64,000 nucleotides of DNA, from positions 75,807 to 139,806 of the forward strand of contig DATBNO010000039.1 of assembly GCA_036554285.1 (NCBI GenBank). Direction: 5' to 3'. Positions 42,944 to 51,906 of this stretch are shown here, piece after piece. The stretch is from JADGGM01 sp025449955 (lineage in GTDB: Bacteria; Gemmatimonadota; Gemmatimonadetes; Gemmatimonadales; Gemmatimonadaceae). Numbering within the stretch: position 1 is the stretch's first letter; each line of letters starts with the position of its first letter. The notes under the pieces were generated by a model. The model had not been told where the DNA came from, did no database searches, and was given only the letters and a program-made list of their open reading frames with translations. A program made the position numbers and the translations under genes.

Positions 42944-44824
42944 CTAGTCGTCGCTGCCCGCAGCCGCCTGCGCCATCGTGGCGCCGACCGGAACAGGGCT
43001 GGGTGCGTCGGTGCCTTCCGATCGGAACGATCGCGCGATCCATAGGAAGGCGACGAGGGCGATGGCCAGCAGGCCAAGGCCTTGTGCCATGTACCCGAAA
43101 ATGATCTTGCCCGTTCCGAACAACGTTCCGTACACCGCCACGATACCCGCCACCCAATTGGCCCACGCACCGGAGCCGCCTGGAATCGACTCGCGTCCCA
43201 ATCCCATGCCTTGCGAGATCCGCGCCCACCCGGGGCCTCCGGGGCGAACCCGCGTGTAGAACGACTCGAGCACCTCTTTCGGTTCCGGCGCCGTGAGGAA
43301 GGTGACGCTGAGCCAGACGACGGTGGTGATGCCGACGGTGATGACCATGACCCACGCGTCTGCGTTAGGCCCGCCGGCCGAGATGACCGCCGGCACGAAC
43401 GCGTCGGGGCGCGAGACCATGCCCATGGCGTGGAGCAGCCGGCCGGCGTAGCCCAACACCACGATGGCGACGACGAACGACGTGATCATGGCGCTGATCT
43501 CCGACCAGGCGTTCACGCGCCACCAGTACCACCGCAGAATGAGCACGAGCCCGGTGCCCGCGCCTAACGCAAGCAACAGGCGCCAGGCCTGCTCGACCGA
43601 CGACAGCTGCCACGTGACGGCGATCGACCCCAGGAACAGGAAGATGGTCGCCCACCGCGACACCTGCACGTAGTGGCGGTCGTCGGCGTCGCGATTCACG
43701 AACCGTTTGTAGAAATCGTTCACCAGATACGACGCGCCCCAGTTGAGCTGCGTGCCGATGGTGGACATGTAGGCGGCGGCGAACCCGGCCAGCATGAACC
43801 CGCGCCAGCCGGTGGGCAGGAGGTCGACGAACGCATGGACATAGCCCGACTCCTTGTCGCCTAACGTGGGATACAGGATGATCGTGCAGAGTCCCGTGAT
43901 GATCCACGGCCACGGCCGCACGGCGTAGTGGGCGACCTGGAAGAAGAGCGTCGCCAGCACGCCGTCCCGTTCGGTGCGCGCCGAGAAAATGCGTTGGGCG
44001 ATGTAGCCGCCGCCGCCCGGCTCGGCGCCGGGATACCAGGCCGCCCACCACTGCATGAACAGGAACACGCCTAACGAGAGGAGCGGCATCCACGCGTACG
44101 CGGCGATCGAGCCGTGCTGCACCGAGACCGGCAGCACCGAGAGCGCCGCCGTCTCGCTGCCGAAGTGCGCCGACACGCCGCGCTTGAGGGCGTCCATGCC
44201 GCCTACGGCTTTCACCGAGTAGACCGCGAGCACGATCACCGCCGTCATCTTGATCACGAACTGGATGAGGTCCGTCCACAGGACGGCCCACAGTCCCGCC
44301 GCGACGGAGTACAGCATCGTGACGCCGAAGCAGATGGCGACCGCCATGTACGGGTTCACGCCTAACGAGATGGTCAGGATCTTGATCATCGCGCGCGTCA
44401 CCCATCCGAGGATGATCAGGTTCATCGGGATGGCGAGATACAGGGCGCGGAAGCCCCGCAGCGCGGCGGCCGGCCGGCCGCTGTAGCGGATCTCGGCGAA
44501 TTCGACATCGGTCATCACGCGCGCCCGCCGCCACAGCCGCGCGAAGAAGAACACGGTGAGCATGCCGCTCATGAGCATGTTCCACCACAGCCAGTTGCCC
44601 GCGACGCCGTTCGCCACCACGAGTCCGGTCACCACGAGCGGCGTGTCGGCGGCGAACGTCGCGGCCACCATCGACGTGCCGGCCAACCACCACGGCACGT
44701 TGCGGCCCGAGAGGAAGTATTCGTTGAGACTCGCGCCGCCTTTCTTCGTGAAGATGAACCCGATCCACGACGAGACGGCGAAGTAGGCGACGACGAGCGA
44801 CCAGTCCAGCAGGGTCAGCTTCAT
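42944..44824 (-). CDS. Sodium:solute symporter, copy 2
   Basis: 626 residues, about 14-15 helices, SSS family (FIFTKKGGASLNEYFLSGRNVPWWLAGTSMVAATFAADTPLVVTGLV; later MLAGFAAAYMSTIGTQLNWGASYLVNDFYKRF). Clearly different from copy 1. It overlaps the serine hydrolase gene by 4 bases, so its substrate is probably a product of that enzyme or of NamZ (inference). Confidence 0.85.
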   Translation of the reverse strand: MKLTLLDWSLVVAYFAVSSWIGFIFTKKGGASLNEYFLSGRNVPWWLAGTSMVAATFAADTPLVVTGLVVANGVAGNWLWWNMLMSGMLTVFFFARLWRRARVMTDVEFAEIRYSGRPAAALRGFRALYLAIPMNLIILGWVTRAMIKILTISLGVNPYMAVAICFGVTMLYSVAAGLWAVLWTDLIQFVIKMTAVIVLAVYSVKAVGGMDALKRGVSAHFGSETAALSVLPVSVQHGSIAAYAWMPLLSLGVFLFMQWWAAWYPGAEPGGGGYIAQRIFSARTERDGVLATLFFQVAHYAVRPWPWIITGLCTIILYPTLGDKESGYVHAFVDLLPTGWRGFMLAGFAAAYMSTIGTQLNWGASYLVNDFYKRFVNRDADDRHYVQVSRWATIFLFLGSIAVTWQLSSVEQAWRLLLALGAGTGLVLILRWYWWRVNAWSEISAMITSFVVAIVVLGYAGRLLHAMGMVSRPDAFVPAVISAGGPNADAWVMVITVGITTVVWLSVTFLTAPEPKEVLESFYTRVRPGGPGWARISQGMGLGRESIPGGSGAWANWVAGIVAVYGTLFGTGKIIFGYMAQGLGLLAIALVAFLWIARSFRSEGTDAPSPVPVGATMAQAAAGSDD

Positions 44825-46083
44825 GGAGTGGCTCCGGCCGTGGATGGCGCGTTCGGACCATGGGCGTCGACGACCGACACGACGGCGTCGGCGAGCTGGA
44901 CGCGCACCGGTCCCAGGCGCGGATTGTCGCGGGTGGGGTCGACACGATTGCTCAGCAGGATGACGAAAAGATCGCGCGCCGGGTCAATCCAGATCGATGT
45001 GCCGGTGAAGCCGGTGTGTCCGAACGCGCGGGCGGACATCTTGTGTCCGGCCGAATTGCTTCCGTTGGGCACTTCCCATCCGAGGGCACGGTTGGAGAGC
45101 GTGGAATCCTGCACGTGCGTGAACGTGTCGATGGCCGCCTCCGTCACGATGCGCGCGCCGTCGAGCTGGCCCCCTTCCAGGTACATGCGCGCGAAGCGGG
45201 CCAGGTCGGCGGCCGAGCTGAATAGGCCCGCGTGGCCCGACACGCCGCCCAGATAGTACGCGTTTTCGTCGTGCACGTCGCCGTGGACCAACCGGCCGCG
45301 CCACGGGTCGCGCTCCGTGGGCGCGATGCGTGCGAGCAAGCGGGCCGGCGGCCGGTACATCGTGGACGTCATGCCTAACGGAGCGAACACGTGGCGCCTC
45401 ACGTACACGTCGAGCGGCTCGCCCGACACGCGTTCCACGATCTTGCCCAGCAACATCGCGCCCAGGTCGCTGTACACCATGCGCACGCCCGGCAGCGTGT
45501 CGAGCGGCGTCTGGAAGAGCAGCTGGATCGCGTTGGCCGGCGACGTGGCTTCCTTGTACAACGGACGCCAGGCGGGCATCCCCGAGCTGTGCGTTAGGAG
45601 ATGTCGCACCGTGACCAATTCCTTGTGCGGTCCGACGAACTCGGGCAGGTACCGCTGCACCGGCGCGTCGAGGTCCACGCGATGCGCGGCCCAGAGTTGC
45701 ATGAGCGCCGTCGTCGTGCCGATCACTTTGGTGAGCGACGCGAGATCCCACATCGTGTTCTCGTCCGTGCGCGGCGACGGCGCCCAATCTTGACGGCCCA
45801 CGGCCACCGTGGCGATCACCTCGCGCTTGTCGCCCACGATGGCCACGGCTCCCGGGTACGCGCGGTCGGCCAAGCCGCGCTCGAGCACCGCGCGCATCGA
45901 GTCGCGTACCGCGTGCGCGGGTGCGTCGTCCGCAAGATGCGGCGACGTTTGCGCCATCAATGGAGCCGCGACGCACACCACGCCGAACACTGCAAGCAGC
46001 GTCACAAAGACCGTGCGGCGCGTCGCGGCTGCGCGCGATGTATCTTCCACCGTCCCATGGGGAGAATGAGCCAAGCCATGCAT
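44821..46083 (-). CDS. Class C beta-lactamase-fold serine hydrolase (AmiE-like)
   Basis: About 420 residues. A signal peptide (VFVTLLAVFGVVCVAAPLMAQ) is followed by the beta-lactamase/PBP-like fold: SxxK in DLASLTKVIGTT, YxN-like YSDLGAMLLGKIVE, and HTGFTG late. Secreted enzymes of this type sit beside namZ and murNAc transport genes in Bacillus subtilis (amiE), where they act on peptidoglycan fragments. Possible starts: ATG 46083, which overlaps divergent namZ, or GTG 46050, which does not. The choice changes only the signal-peptide n-region. Confidence 0.82.
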   Translation of the reverse strand: MHGLAHSPHGTVEDTSRAAATRRTVFVTLLAVFGVVCVAAPLMAQTSPHLADDAPAHAVRDSMRAVLERGLADRAYPGAVAIVGDKREVIATVAVGRQDWAPSPRTDENTMWDLASLTKVIGTTTALMQLWAAHRVDLDAPVQRYLPEFVGPHKELVTVRHLLTHSSGMPAWRPLYKEATSPANAIQLLFQTPLDTLPGVRMVYSDLGAMLLGKIVERVSGEPLDVYVRRHVFAPLGMTSTMYRPPARLLARIAPTERDPWRGRLVHGDVHDENAYYLGGVSGHAGLFSSAADLARFARMYLEGGQLDGARIVTEAAIDTFTHVQDSTLSNRALGWEVPNGSNSAGHKMSARAFGHTGFTGTSIWIDPARDLFVILLSNRVDPTRDNPRLGPVRVQLADAVVSVVDAHGPNAPSTAGATP

Positions 46084-47388
46084 CATCGGGTGGGCAAGAA
46101 GTGGATTGAAGCGGGGGCGATCACCCTCGTCGTGGCGTGCGCGGGCGGAATGGGTGGAATGGGCGGCGAGCCGCGCCAAACGCACGTCGAACCCGGGATC
46201 ACCGTGTTGTTGCGGGACAGCGCATCGCTGCTCGCGGGAAAACGCGTCGGCTTGCTGACCAATCAATCCGGTGTCGATGAACACGGGACGAGCGACATCG
46301 ACCTGCTGTATCGGGCGTCGAAAGCTCAGAACGACAGCGTGCCTGCTCCGAAGCTCGTCGCGCTGCTGTCACCCGAACATGGGATTCGCGGCACCGAGGA
46401 TCGCACCAATCTGGCGAACGGTCGCGATGCGCGCACGGGGCTGCCGATTTATTCGCTCTACGGCGGCACGGTACTCGCGCCGCCCGACTCGCTGCTCGAT
46501 CGTCTCGACGTGCTCGTCGTCGACTTGCAGGATCTGGGCGCGCGAGACTGGACGTTCGTCGCGTCCGTGGTGTACGCGATGCGCGCCGCGGCCCAACACC
46601 ACGTGATGGTGATCGTGCCCGACCGGCCGAATCCGATCACCGGCATGCACGTCGAAGGTCCGGTGCTCGACAGCACGATCGCGTTCGCCGGCACCGGATC
46701 AGCGGCGCGTCCCGCGCACCCCACGGCGCTCTATCCCATTCCAATGCGCCATGGTCTCACGATGGGCGAGCTCGCGCGCTTCTACAACGACATCCTCGGC
46801 ATTCATGCCGATCTCCACGTGATTCCGATGTCCGGCTGGCGACGCGCGGAGTGGTTCGACCAAACCGGCCTGCCGTGGATCAAGCCGTCGCCCAACATGC
46901 CCTCGCTCGCCAGCGCCACGCTGTACCCCGGCATCGTGTGGCTCGAGTCGACGAATCTTTCCGTTGGGCGCGGCACAGGCGAAGCGTTCCAGGTGGTTGG
47001 CGCGCCGTGGCTCAATGCGAAGCGCGTCGTCGAGCTGCTCTCTGATCGCAATCTCGCCGGCGTGAAATTCGAAGCCGAGCGATTCACGCCGCACGATCCA
47101 ACAGATCACAGGTACGGCGGCAAAGAGGTGAATGGCTTCAAGATCGAGATCACCGATCGGGATCATCTCCAAACGTCGCGCATCGGTGCTGCGATCATCT
47201 GGGCCGTGGCGCGCGTCAACGGCGACTCGCTGCGCATCCGCCCCGAATCGTTCGACCTTCTGTTCGGCGTGCCCTCGGCACGGGCCGCGCTCGTGTCCGG
47301 CGCGGATCCGGACAGCCTCATCGATGCCTCGTTGCCGGCTACTGTGCGCTTCGAGCAGGAATCGCGGAAGTACCAACTGTATCGGTAG
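46066..47388 (+). CDS. namZ: NamZ-type exo-N-acetylmuramidase (DUF1343) lipoprotein
   Basis: 440 residues. A lipoprotein signal with lipobox VVAC is followed by the DUF1343 core: GKRVGLLTNQSGVD, LLSPEHGIRGTEDR, LPIYSLYGGT, VDLQDLGARDWTFVA, VPDRPNPITGMHVEGPVLD, ESTNLSVGRGTGEAFQVVGAPWL. Characterised members (B. subtilis NamZ, formerly YbbC) release MurNAc from the non-reducing ends of peptidoglycan chains. Divergent from the serine hydrolase with overlapping 5' ends, so promoters must lie inside the genes. GGGGAGA precedes ATG 46066. Confidence 0.88.
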   Translation: MSQAMHHRVGKKWIEAGAITLVVACAGGMGGMGGEPRQTHVEPGITVLLRDSASLLAGKRVGLLTNQSGVDEHGTSDIDLLYRASKAQNDSVPAPKLVALLSPEHGIRGTEDRTNLANGRDARTGLPIYSLYGGTVLAPPDSLLDRLDVLVVDLQDLGARDWTFVASVVYAMRAAAQHHVMVIVPDRPNPITGMHVEGPVLDSTIAFAGTGSAARPAHPTALYPIPMRHGLTMGELARFYNDILGIHADLHVIPMSGWRRAEWFDQTGLPWIKPSPNMPSLASATLYPGIVWLESTNLSVGRGTGEAFQVVGAPWLNAKRVVELLSDRNLAGVKFEAERFTPHDPTDHRYGGKEVNGFKIEITDRDHLQTSRIGAAIIWAVARVNGDSLRIRPESFDLLFGVPSARAALVSGADPDSLIDASLPATVRFEQESRKYQLYR

Positions 47389-47503
47389 CTGTTGGGCCTC
47401 CATTGTGCATAGCGGGTGATGCGCGATATTCTCAGCCACGCTGCGCCGGTTCTCATTTGGCGCAGCGTCACCCGTCCTCGTTTCTATAGAGAGGAGACAC
47501 GCA

Positions 47504-47845
47504 ATGTCGAAAGTTTTGGTGGCGCTTCTGTTGAGCGCCGCGCTCGTCGGCTGTCACCGCGGCGTCAAGGTCAACACCGCACCGGCACCCGCTGCTGCCG
47601 CCGCCAAGCCGGTGACGTTCAAGGTCACGAACAATCTCGCGCAGCCGGTGAACGTGTACGTCACCTCGGGCGGCAGCGACATTCTCGCCGGACAGGTGGC
47701 GGGGAACAGCACCACGGCGTTGAGCGTGCCGGGCGTGGGCGCAGGCGCGACGGTGTCGCTCAAAGCGCGGACGGTGGACGGCACGCACACGTATACGCGC
47801 GACGACGTGACGCTCACGTCGACGTACACCTGGCAACTCCCGTAA
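47504..47845 (+). CDS. Small lipoprotein of unknown function
   Basis: 113 residues: signal with lipobox LVGC, an Ala/Pro spacer, then a compact beta-rich domain (VTFKVTNNLAQPVNVYVTSGGSDILAGQV...). GGAGAC lies before ATG 47504. The fold looks like a small Ig-like or beta-sandwich; no family recognised. Followed by its own terminator. Confidence 0.7.
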   Translation: MSKVLVALLLSAALVGCHRGVKVNTAPAPAAAAAKPVTFKVTNNLAQPVNVYVTSGGSDILAGQVAGNSTTALSVPGVGAGATVSLKARTVDGTHTYTRDDVTLTSTYTWQLP

Positions 47846-47882
47846 GCGCGGGTTGCTCGGCGCTTTTACTGCGGATAACTTC

Positions 47883-47907
47883 CGGGCCGGAGCGAGACTC
47901 CGGCCCG
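47883..47907 (+). terminator. Intrinsic terminator after small lipoprotein
   Basis: Perfect 10-base stem CGGGCCGGAG / CTCCGGCCCG, loop CGAGA, followed by TTT; 38 bases after the stop codon. Confidence 0.85.
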
Positions 47908-47997
47908 TTTGCATCTGCGCGGGTCGAGTATGCACTACGCAACGCTGGGTGTGTCGGTTCGGCGCATGACGGATCATGCATTGCGCGCGGCCGCCGA

Positions 47998-48708
47998 ATG
48001 AGACTACTGCCCGATTGGCTGAAACGCGGTTACCTGGCCCTCATCAGTCCGGTCGCAGAGTGGCTGGTACGCCGCGGGGTTCGACCGAATACCATCACCA
48101 CGGTCGGAACGCTGTGCTCGGTAGCCGGAGGGATCATCTACGGCACGGGGCACATCCGTACCGGAGGATGGTTCCTCGGGTTGACGGCGCTGTTCGACGT
48201 GCTCGACGGGATGGTGGCGCGACGCACCAACCAGAGCTCGCCGTTCGGCGCCTTCTACGATTCGACGTTGGACCGGGTGGCGGACGGGTTCGTGTTGGGC
48301 GGGCTGGCCGTGTTTTTCTCGACGCGGCCGGGCTGGGTCGGCACCGCGATGGTCGTGGTCTGCATACTCGGCTTGATCGGAACGTTTGTGACGTCGTACA
48401 CGCGCGCACGCGCTGCGGCATTGGGCGTGGATGCGCACGTTGGATTGCTCCAGCGGCCGGAGCGGGTGGTATTGCTGTCTGCGCCGCAGGCGTTCTTCGG
48501 GCTCGCGCTTGGCGGGCTCGTTCTCATTGCCATCATTGTTCTGTTGACTGTCATCGCGTGGATCACTGCCGCCCAACGCATCGCCGCCGTACACGCGGCC
48601 GTGCGGCGCGACGAGTCGGGTCCACCTACCGTTCGTGCGCTGAGTGAGGCGGGGTCTGCGCTGCGTCGCAGCGCGCCGGCGAAGCGCGTCATCGCCAAAG
48701 GAGAATAG
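47998..48708 (+). CDS. CDP-alcohol phosphatidyltransferase (PI/PI-phosphate synthase-like)
   Basis: 236 residues, six helices. The complete family motif DVLDGMVARR-x7-GAFYDSTLDR (D-x2-DG-x2-AR-x8-G-x3-D-x3-D) is present. The enzyme joins CDP-diacylglycerol to an alcohol. The next gene, 3 bases on, is inositol-3-phosphate synthase, so inositol phosphate is the likely acceptor, giving phosphatidylinositol (phosphate). ATG 47998 chosen because the upstream frame carries no domain. Confidence 0.88.
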   Translation: MRLLPDWLKRGYLALISPVAEWLVRRGVRPNTITTVGTLCSVAGGIIYGTGHIRTGGWFLGLTALFDVLDGMVARRTNQSSPFGAFYDSTLDRVADGFVLGGLAVFFSTRPGWVGTAMVVVCILGLIGTFVTSYTRARAAALGVDAHVGLLQRPERVVLLSAPQAFFGLALGGLVLIAIIVLLTVIAWITAAQRIAAVHAAVRRDESGPPTVRALSEAGSALRRSAPAKRVIAKGE

Positions 48709-48711
48709 TTC

Positions 48712-50046
48712 GTGCAGGGTTCCTCAACGGCCGGGAACCGGCCAGTTCCGCGACCGGCAACCGGTCGTCTCGGAGTGCTCACGCCGGGCCTCGGCGCCGT
48801 GGCAACGACGTTCATGGCGGGCACGGAGAGCGTGCGGCGTGGACTCTCGCATCCGATCGGGTCGCTCACGCAGATGGCCACCATCCGGTTGGGCAAGCGC
48901 ACGGAGAATCGTGCGCCGCTCATTAAGGAATTTGTGCCGCTCGCGGCGCTCGACGATCTCGTGTTCGGCGCCTGGGATCCGATTCCCGATGACGCGCTCA
49001 CGGCCGCACGCAAGGCCGGCGTGCTCGAGGAGCATCACATCGCGCCGCTCGCCGACTTCCTGAGCGCGATCACGCCGATGCCGGCGGTGTTCGAGAATCG
49101 CTACGTGACGCGCATCAACGGCACGAACGTGAAGAAGGGGAAAACGAAGCGCGACCTCGCCGAGCAGCTGCGGCAGGACATCCGCGACTTCAAGGCCAAG
49201 CACAAGCTCGATCGGTTAGTCATGGTGTGGTGCGCGTCGACCGAGACGTACATCAAGGCCGCGGCGCAGCACGCCACGGTCGATCAGTTCGAGAAGGCCA
49301 TGGAGCGGAACGACGATGCGATCTCGCCCGCGATGCTGTACGCCTGGGCGTCGATCATGGAAGGCGTCCCGTTCGCGAACGGCGCGCCTAACTTGGCGGT
49401 GGATGCGCCCGCGCTCATGAGTCTGGCCAACGACCGCGGCGTGCCGATCTCGGGCAAGGACTTCAAGACGGGGCAGACGTGGCTCAAGACCGTCATCGCG
49501 CCCGCGCTCAAGGCGCGCATGCTCGGCTTGTTAGGCTGGTATTCCACCAACATCCTCGGGAACCGCGACGGGGAAGTGCTCGACGATCCGGCGTCGTTCA
49601 AGACGAAGGAGGAGTCGAAGCTCAGCGTGCTGCACACCATTTTGCAGCCGGAACAGTATCCCGAGTTGTACAAGGACTTCTCGCACGTGGTGCGGATCAA
49701 TTACTACCCGCCCCGCGGCGACAACAAGGAAGGCTGGGACAACATCGACATCAAGGGGTGGTTAGGGTACCCCATGCAGATCAAGATAAACTTCCTGTGC
49801 CGCGACTCGATTCTCGCGGCGCCCATCGTGCTCGATCTCGCGCTGTTCATGGATTTCGCGCAGCGTGCGGGATTGAAGGGGATCCAGGAATGGCTGTCAT
49901 TCTATTTCAAGAGTCCGATGGCGGCGCCGGGCCTGCAGCCCGAGCACGATCTGTTCATTCAGCAGACCAAGCTCAAGAACACGCTGCGCCACCTGATGGG
50001 CGAAGAGCAGATCACGCACCTCGGCATGGAGTACTACGCGTCGTGA
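48712..50046 (+). CDS. ino1: myo-Inositol-1-phosphate synthase
   Basis: 444 residues. Converts glucose 6-phosphate to inositol 3-phosphate using NAD. Visible family parts: GRLGVLTPGLGAVATTFMAG (NAD-binding glycine region), VMVWCASTE, NGAPNLAVDAPAL, GISGKDFKTGQT-like VPISGKDFKTGQTWLKT, LGWYSTNILGNRDG and PLVLDL-like APIVLDLALFMD. GTG 48712 sits 9 bases after AAAGGAG. Paired with the CDP-alcohol transferase for inositol lipids. Confidence 0.93.
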   Translation: MQGSSTAGNRPVPRPATGRLGVLTPGLGAVATTFMAGTESVRRGLSHPIGSLTQMATIRLGKRTENRAPLIKEFVPLAALDDLVFGAWDPIPDDALTAARKAGVLEEHHIAPLADFLSAITPMPAVFENRYVTRINGTNVKKGKTKRDLAEQLRQDIRDFKAKHKLDRLVMVWCASTETYIKAAAQHATVDQFEKAMERNDDAISPAMLYAWASIMEGVPFANGAPNLAVDAPALMSLANDRGVPISGKDFKTGQTWLKTVIAPALKARMLGLLGWYSTNILGNRDGEVLDDPASFKTKEESKLSVLHTILQPEQYPELYKDFSHVVRINYYPPRGDNKEGWDNIDIKGWLGYPMQIKINFLCRDSILAAPIVLDLALFMDFAQRAGLKGIQEWLSFYFKSPMAAPGLQPEHDLFIQQTKLKNTLRHLMGEEQITHLGMEYYAS

Positions 50047-50468
50047 GATGGACCGCGGCGTTTCTCGCGGTGATGGTGACGGCGCAAGCCGTCACCGCGT
50101 GTCAACCGACCGAGAACACCACGGATTATCGCGCGTTCACGGCGCACTACGCGTTTCGCATCGCGAGCGACCCGATCCCGCCCATGGCGCGGGAGAAAGC
50201 ACGCTTCAAGGTGGTGGTGCGCGACAAGGATACGAATCAACCGATCCAGGGCGGCGCCGGCATCATTTACGCCGAGAGCCGGGACGGGCTCAAGACGTGG
50301 GACAGCTTTACCGCGGGCCCGGAGGTGGGGACGTACTACGCGAATCTGAACTTCCTCACGTCCGGCGACTGGGCCATGGGCCTGCGCTTCCGCCGCGATT
50401 CGACGCACGCGCTCGAGCAGGCGGATTGGATGCAGGAAATCCAGGCGGACACCTCGAAGATTCCCTGA
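50043..50468 (+). CDS. FixH/YtkA-like lipoprotein
   Basis: 141 residues: lipoprotein signal (lipobox VTAC) followed by an Ig-like beta domain (ARFKVVVRDKDTNQPIQGGAGIIYAES ... GTYYANLNFLTSGDWAMGLRFRRD) resembling FixH/YtkA domains. The role may be structural or copper-related. GTG overlaps the ino1 stop. Confidence 0.65.
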   Translation: MRWTAAFLAVMVTAQAVTACQPTENTTDYRAFTAHYAFRIASDPIPPMAREKARFKVVVRDKDTNQPIQGGAGIIYAESRDGLKTWDSFTAGPEVGTYYANLNFLTSGDWAMGLRFRRDSTHALEQADWMQEIQADTSKIP

Positions 50469-50473
50469 ACGCC

Positions 50474-50767
50474 ATGCGCCATTTTCATCGGACGCACATT
50501 CCGCCGGCCGACGTGCTCGCACTGGCCGATGAGTACTTCGCCACCCTTGGTTTGACGCGCGGCGCCGTGCAGGAGCGCGCGCGGACGTACACCGGTGCGT
50601 TAGGCACGATGACGCTCAAGGTGAAGCCCGAGGGCGGCCATTACACCTTCATCGACGTCGAAACCGATCAGCCGGGGGAGAGCCGGCTCGACCGGAACGT
50701 CAAGCGCTATTTCGTGAAGGTGCACCGGAACGCCGATCCCGACCACAAGCTCGAGGCGGCGTACTGA
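50474..50767 (+). CDS. Small conserved-looking protein of unknown function
   Basis: 97 residues, soluble: MRHFHRTHIPPADVLALADEYFATLGLTRG..., ending KVHRNADPDHKLEAAY. No family recognised. Its stop codon overlaps the E1-alpha start, so it is translated with the dehydrogenase genes. Confidence 0.65.
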   Translation: MRHFHRTHIPPADVLALADEYFATLGLTRGAVQERARTYTGALGTMTLKVKPEGGHYTFIDVETDQPGESRLDRNVKRYFVKVHRNADPDHKLEAAY

Positions 50768-51906
50768 TGGCATCGCGCACCTCGTCACGCGGACGGAACG
50801 CGGCGCGGCCGCGCGTGGCGGCGGCGAGCGGCGCGCCGTCGGCGTCCTTGAGCCGCGCGCAGAAGCTCGAGGTCTACTACTACATGCGCCTCACGCGGTC
50901 GCTCGAAGAGCGGCTGGTGAACCTGTACCGGCAAACCAAGGTGATCGGCGGCCTGTTCCGCTCGTTAGGCCAAGAGGCCGACGCGGTGGGGAGCGCCTAC
51001 GCGCTCGACCGCACGAAGGGCGACTTCCTGTCGCCGCTCATCCGGAACCTGGGCTCGATGCTGGTGCAGGGGGCCGAGCCGCTCGAGATCATCCGCCAGT
51101 ACATGGCCAAGGGCGATTCGCCGACGCGCGGCCGCGAGCTCAACATCCATTTCGGCGATCTCGAGCGCGGGTTCATCGGGCAGATCTCGCACTTGGGCGA
51201 CATGGTGCCGGTGATGGCCGGCGTCACGCTGAGCTTCAAGCTGCGCGGCCAGAATCGCGTGGGACTCGTATACGTGGGCGACGGCGCGACATCGACGGGC
51301 GCGTTCCACGAAGGGATCAACTTCGCCGCCGTGCAGCGCTGTCCGTTAGTCGTGGTCGTCGAGAACAACGGCTATGCGTACTCGACGCCCATTACCAAGC
51401 AAACGGCGGCCGCGGAATTCCGCGACAAGGCGCTGGCGTACGGGATTCCGGGCGAGCAGGCGGACGGCAACGACGTGCTGGCGACCTACGACGTAACCAA
51501 ACGCGCCGTGGAGCGAGCCCGGCGCGGCGAGGGCGTGACGTTGATCGAGCTCATCACCTATCGCCGCAAGGGACACGCCGAGCACGACAACCAGTCGTAC
51601 GTGCCCGAGGGCGAGATCGCGCAGTGGGAAGCGACCAATGATCCCGTGGACCGGTACGTGGCGCGCCTCACGGGCGAGGACGGCGTGAAGCCTAACGAAC
51701 TGGCGGAGCTCGATGCGCGCGTGCAGCGCGAGATCGATGCGGCGACGGACGAGGCGGAGAAGTCGCCGATGCCGGAGCCCGCGGATGCGCTCACGGGCGT
51801 GTATGCCGATCCGCCGTCGGTCGAGCCGCTGTGGTATCGGAGCGGCGTCTCGAGCGCGGTGGCGGCGAACGAGCGGCCGGCCGCATGGGGGACGTTCAAT
51901 GGCTGA
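50767..51906 (+). CDS. pdhA: 2-oxoacid dehydrogenase E1 component, alpha subunit
   Basis: 379 residues. The thiamine diphosphate motif is YVGDGATSTGAFHEGINFAAVQRCPLVVVVENNGYA (GDG-x~26-NN). The start (LEERLVNLYRQTKVIGGLFRSLGQEA) is standard for E1-alpha. Depending on substrate this could be pyruvate or branched-chain 2-oxoacid dehydrogenase. The next gene encodes E1-beta (8-base overlap) and E2 follows; E3 is outside the window. Confidence 0.9.
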   Translation: MASRTSSRGRNAARPRVAAASGAPSASLSRAQKLEVYYYMRLTRSLEERLVNLYRQTKVIGGLFRSLGQEADAVGSAYALDRTKGDFLSPLIRNLGSMLVQGAEPLEIIRQYMAKGDSPTRGRELNIHFGDLERGFIGQISHLGDMVPVMAGVTLSFKLRGQNRVGLVYVGDGATSTGAFHEGINFAAVQRCPLVVVVENNGYAYSTPITKQTAAAEFRDKALAYGIPGEQADGNDVLATYDVTKRAVERARRGEGVTLIELITYRRKGHAEHDNQSYVPEGEIAQWEATNDPVDRYVARLTGEDGVKPNELAELDARVQREIDAATDEAEKSPMPEPADALTGVYADPPSVEPLWYRSGVSSAVAANERPAAWGTFNG

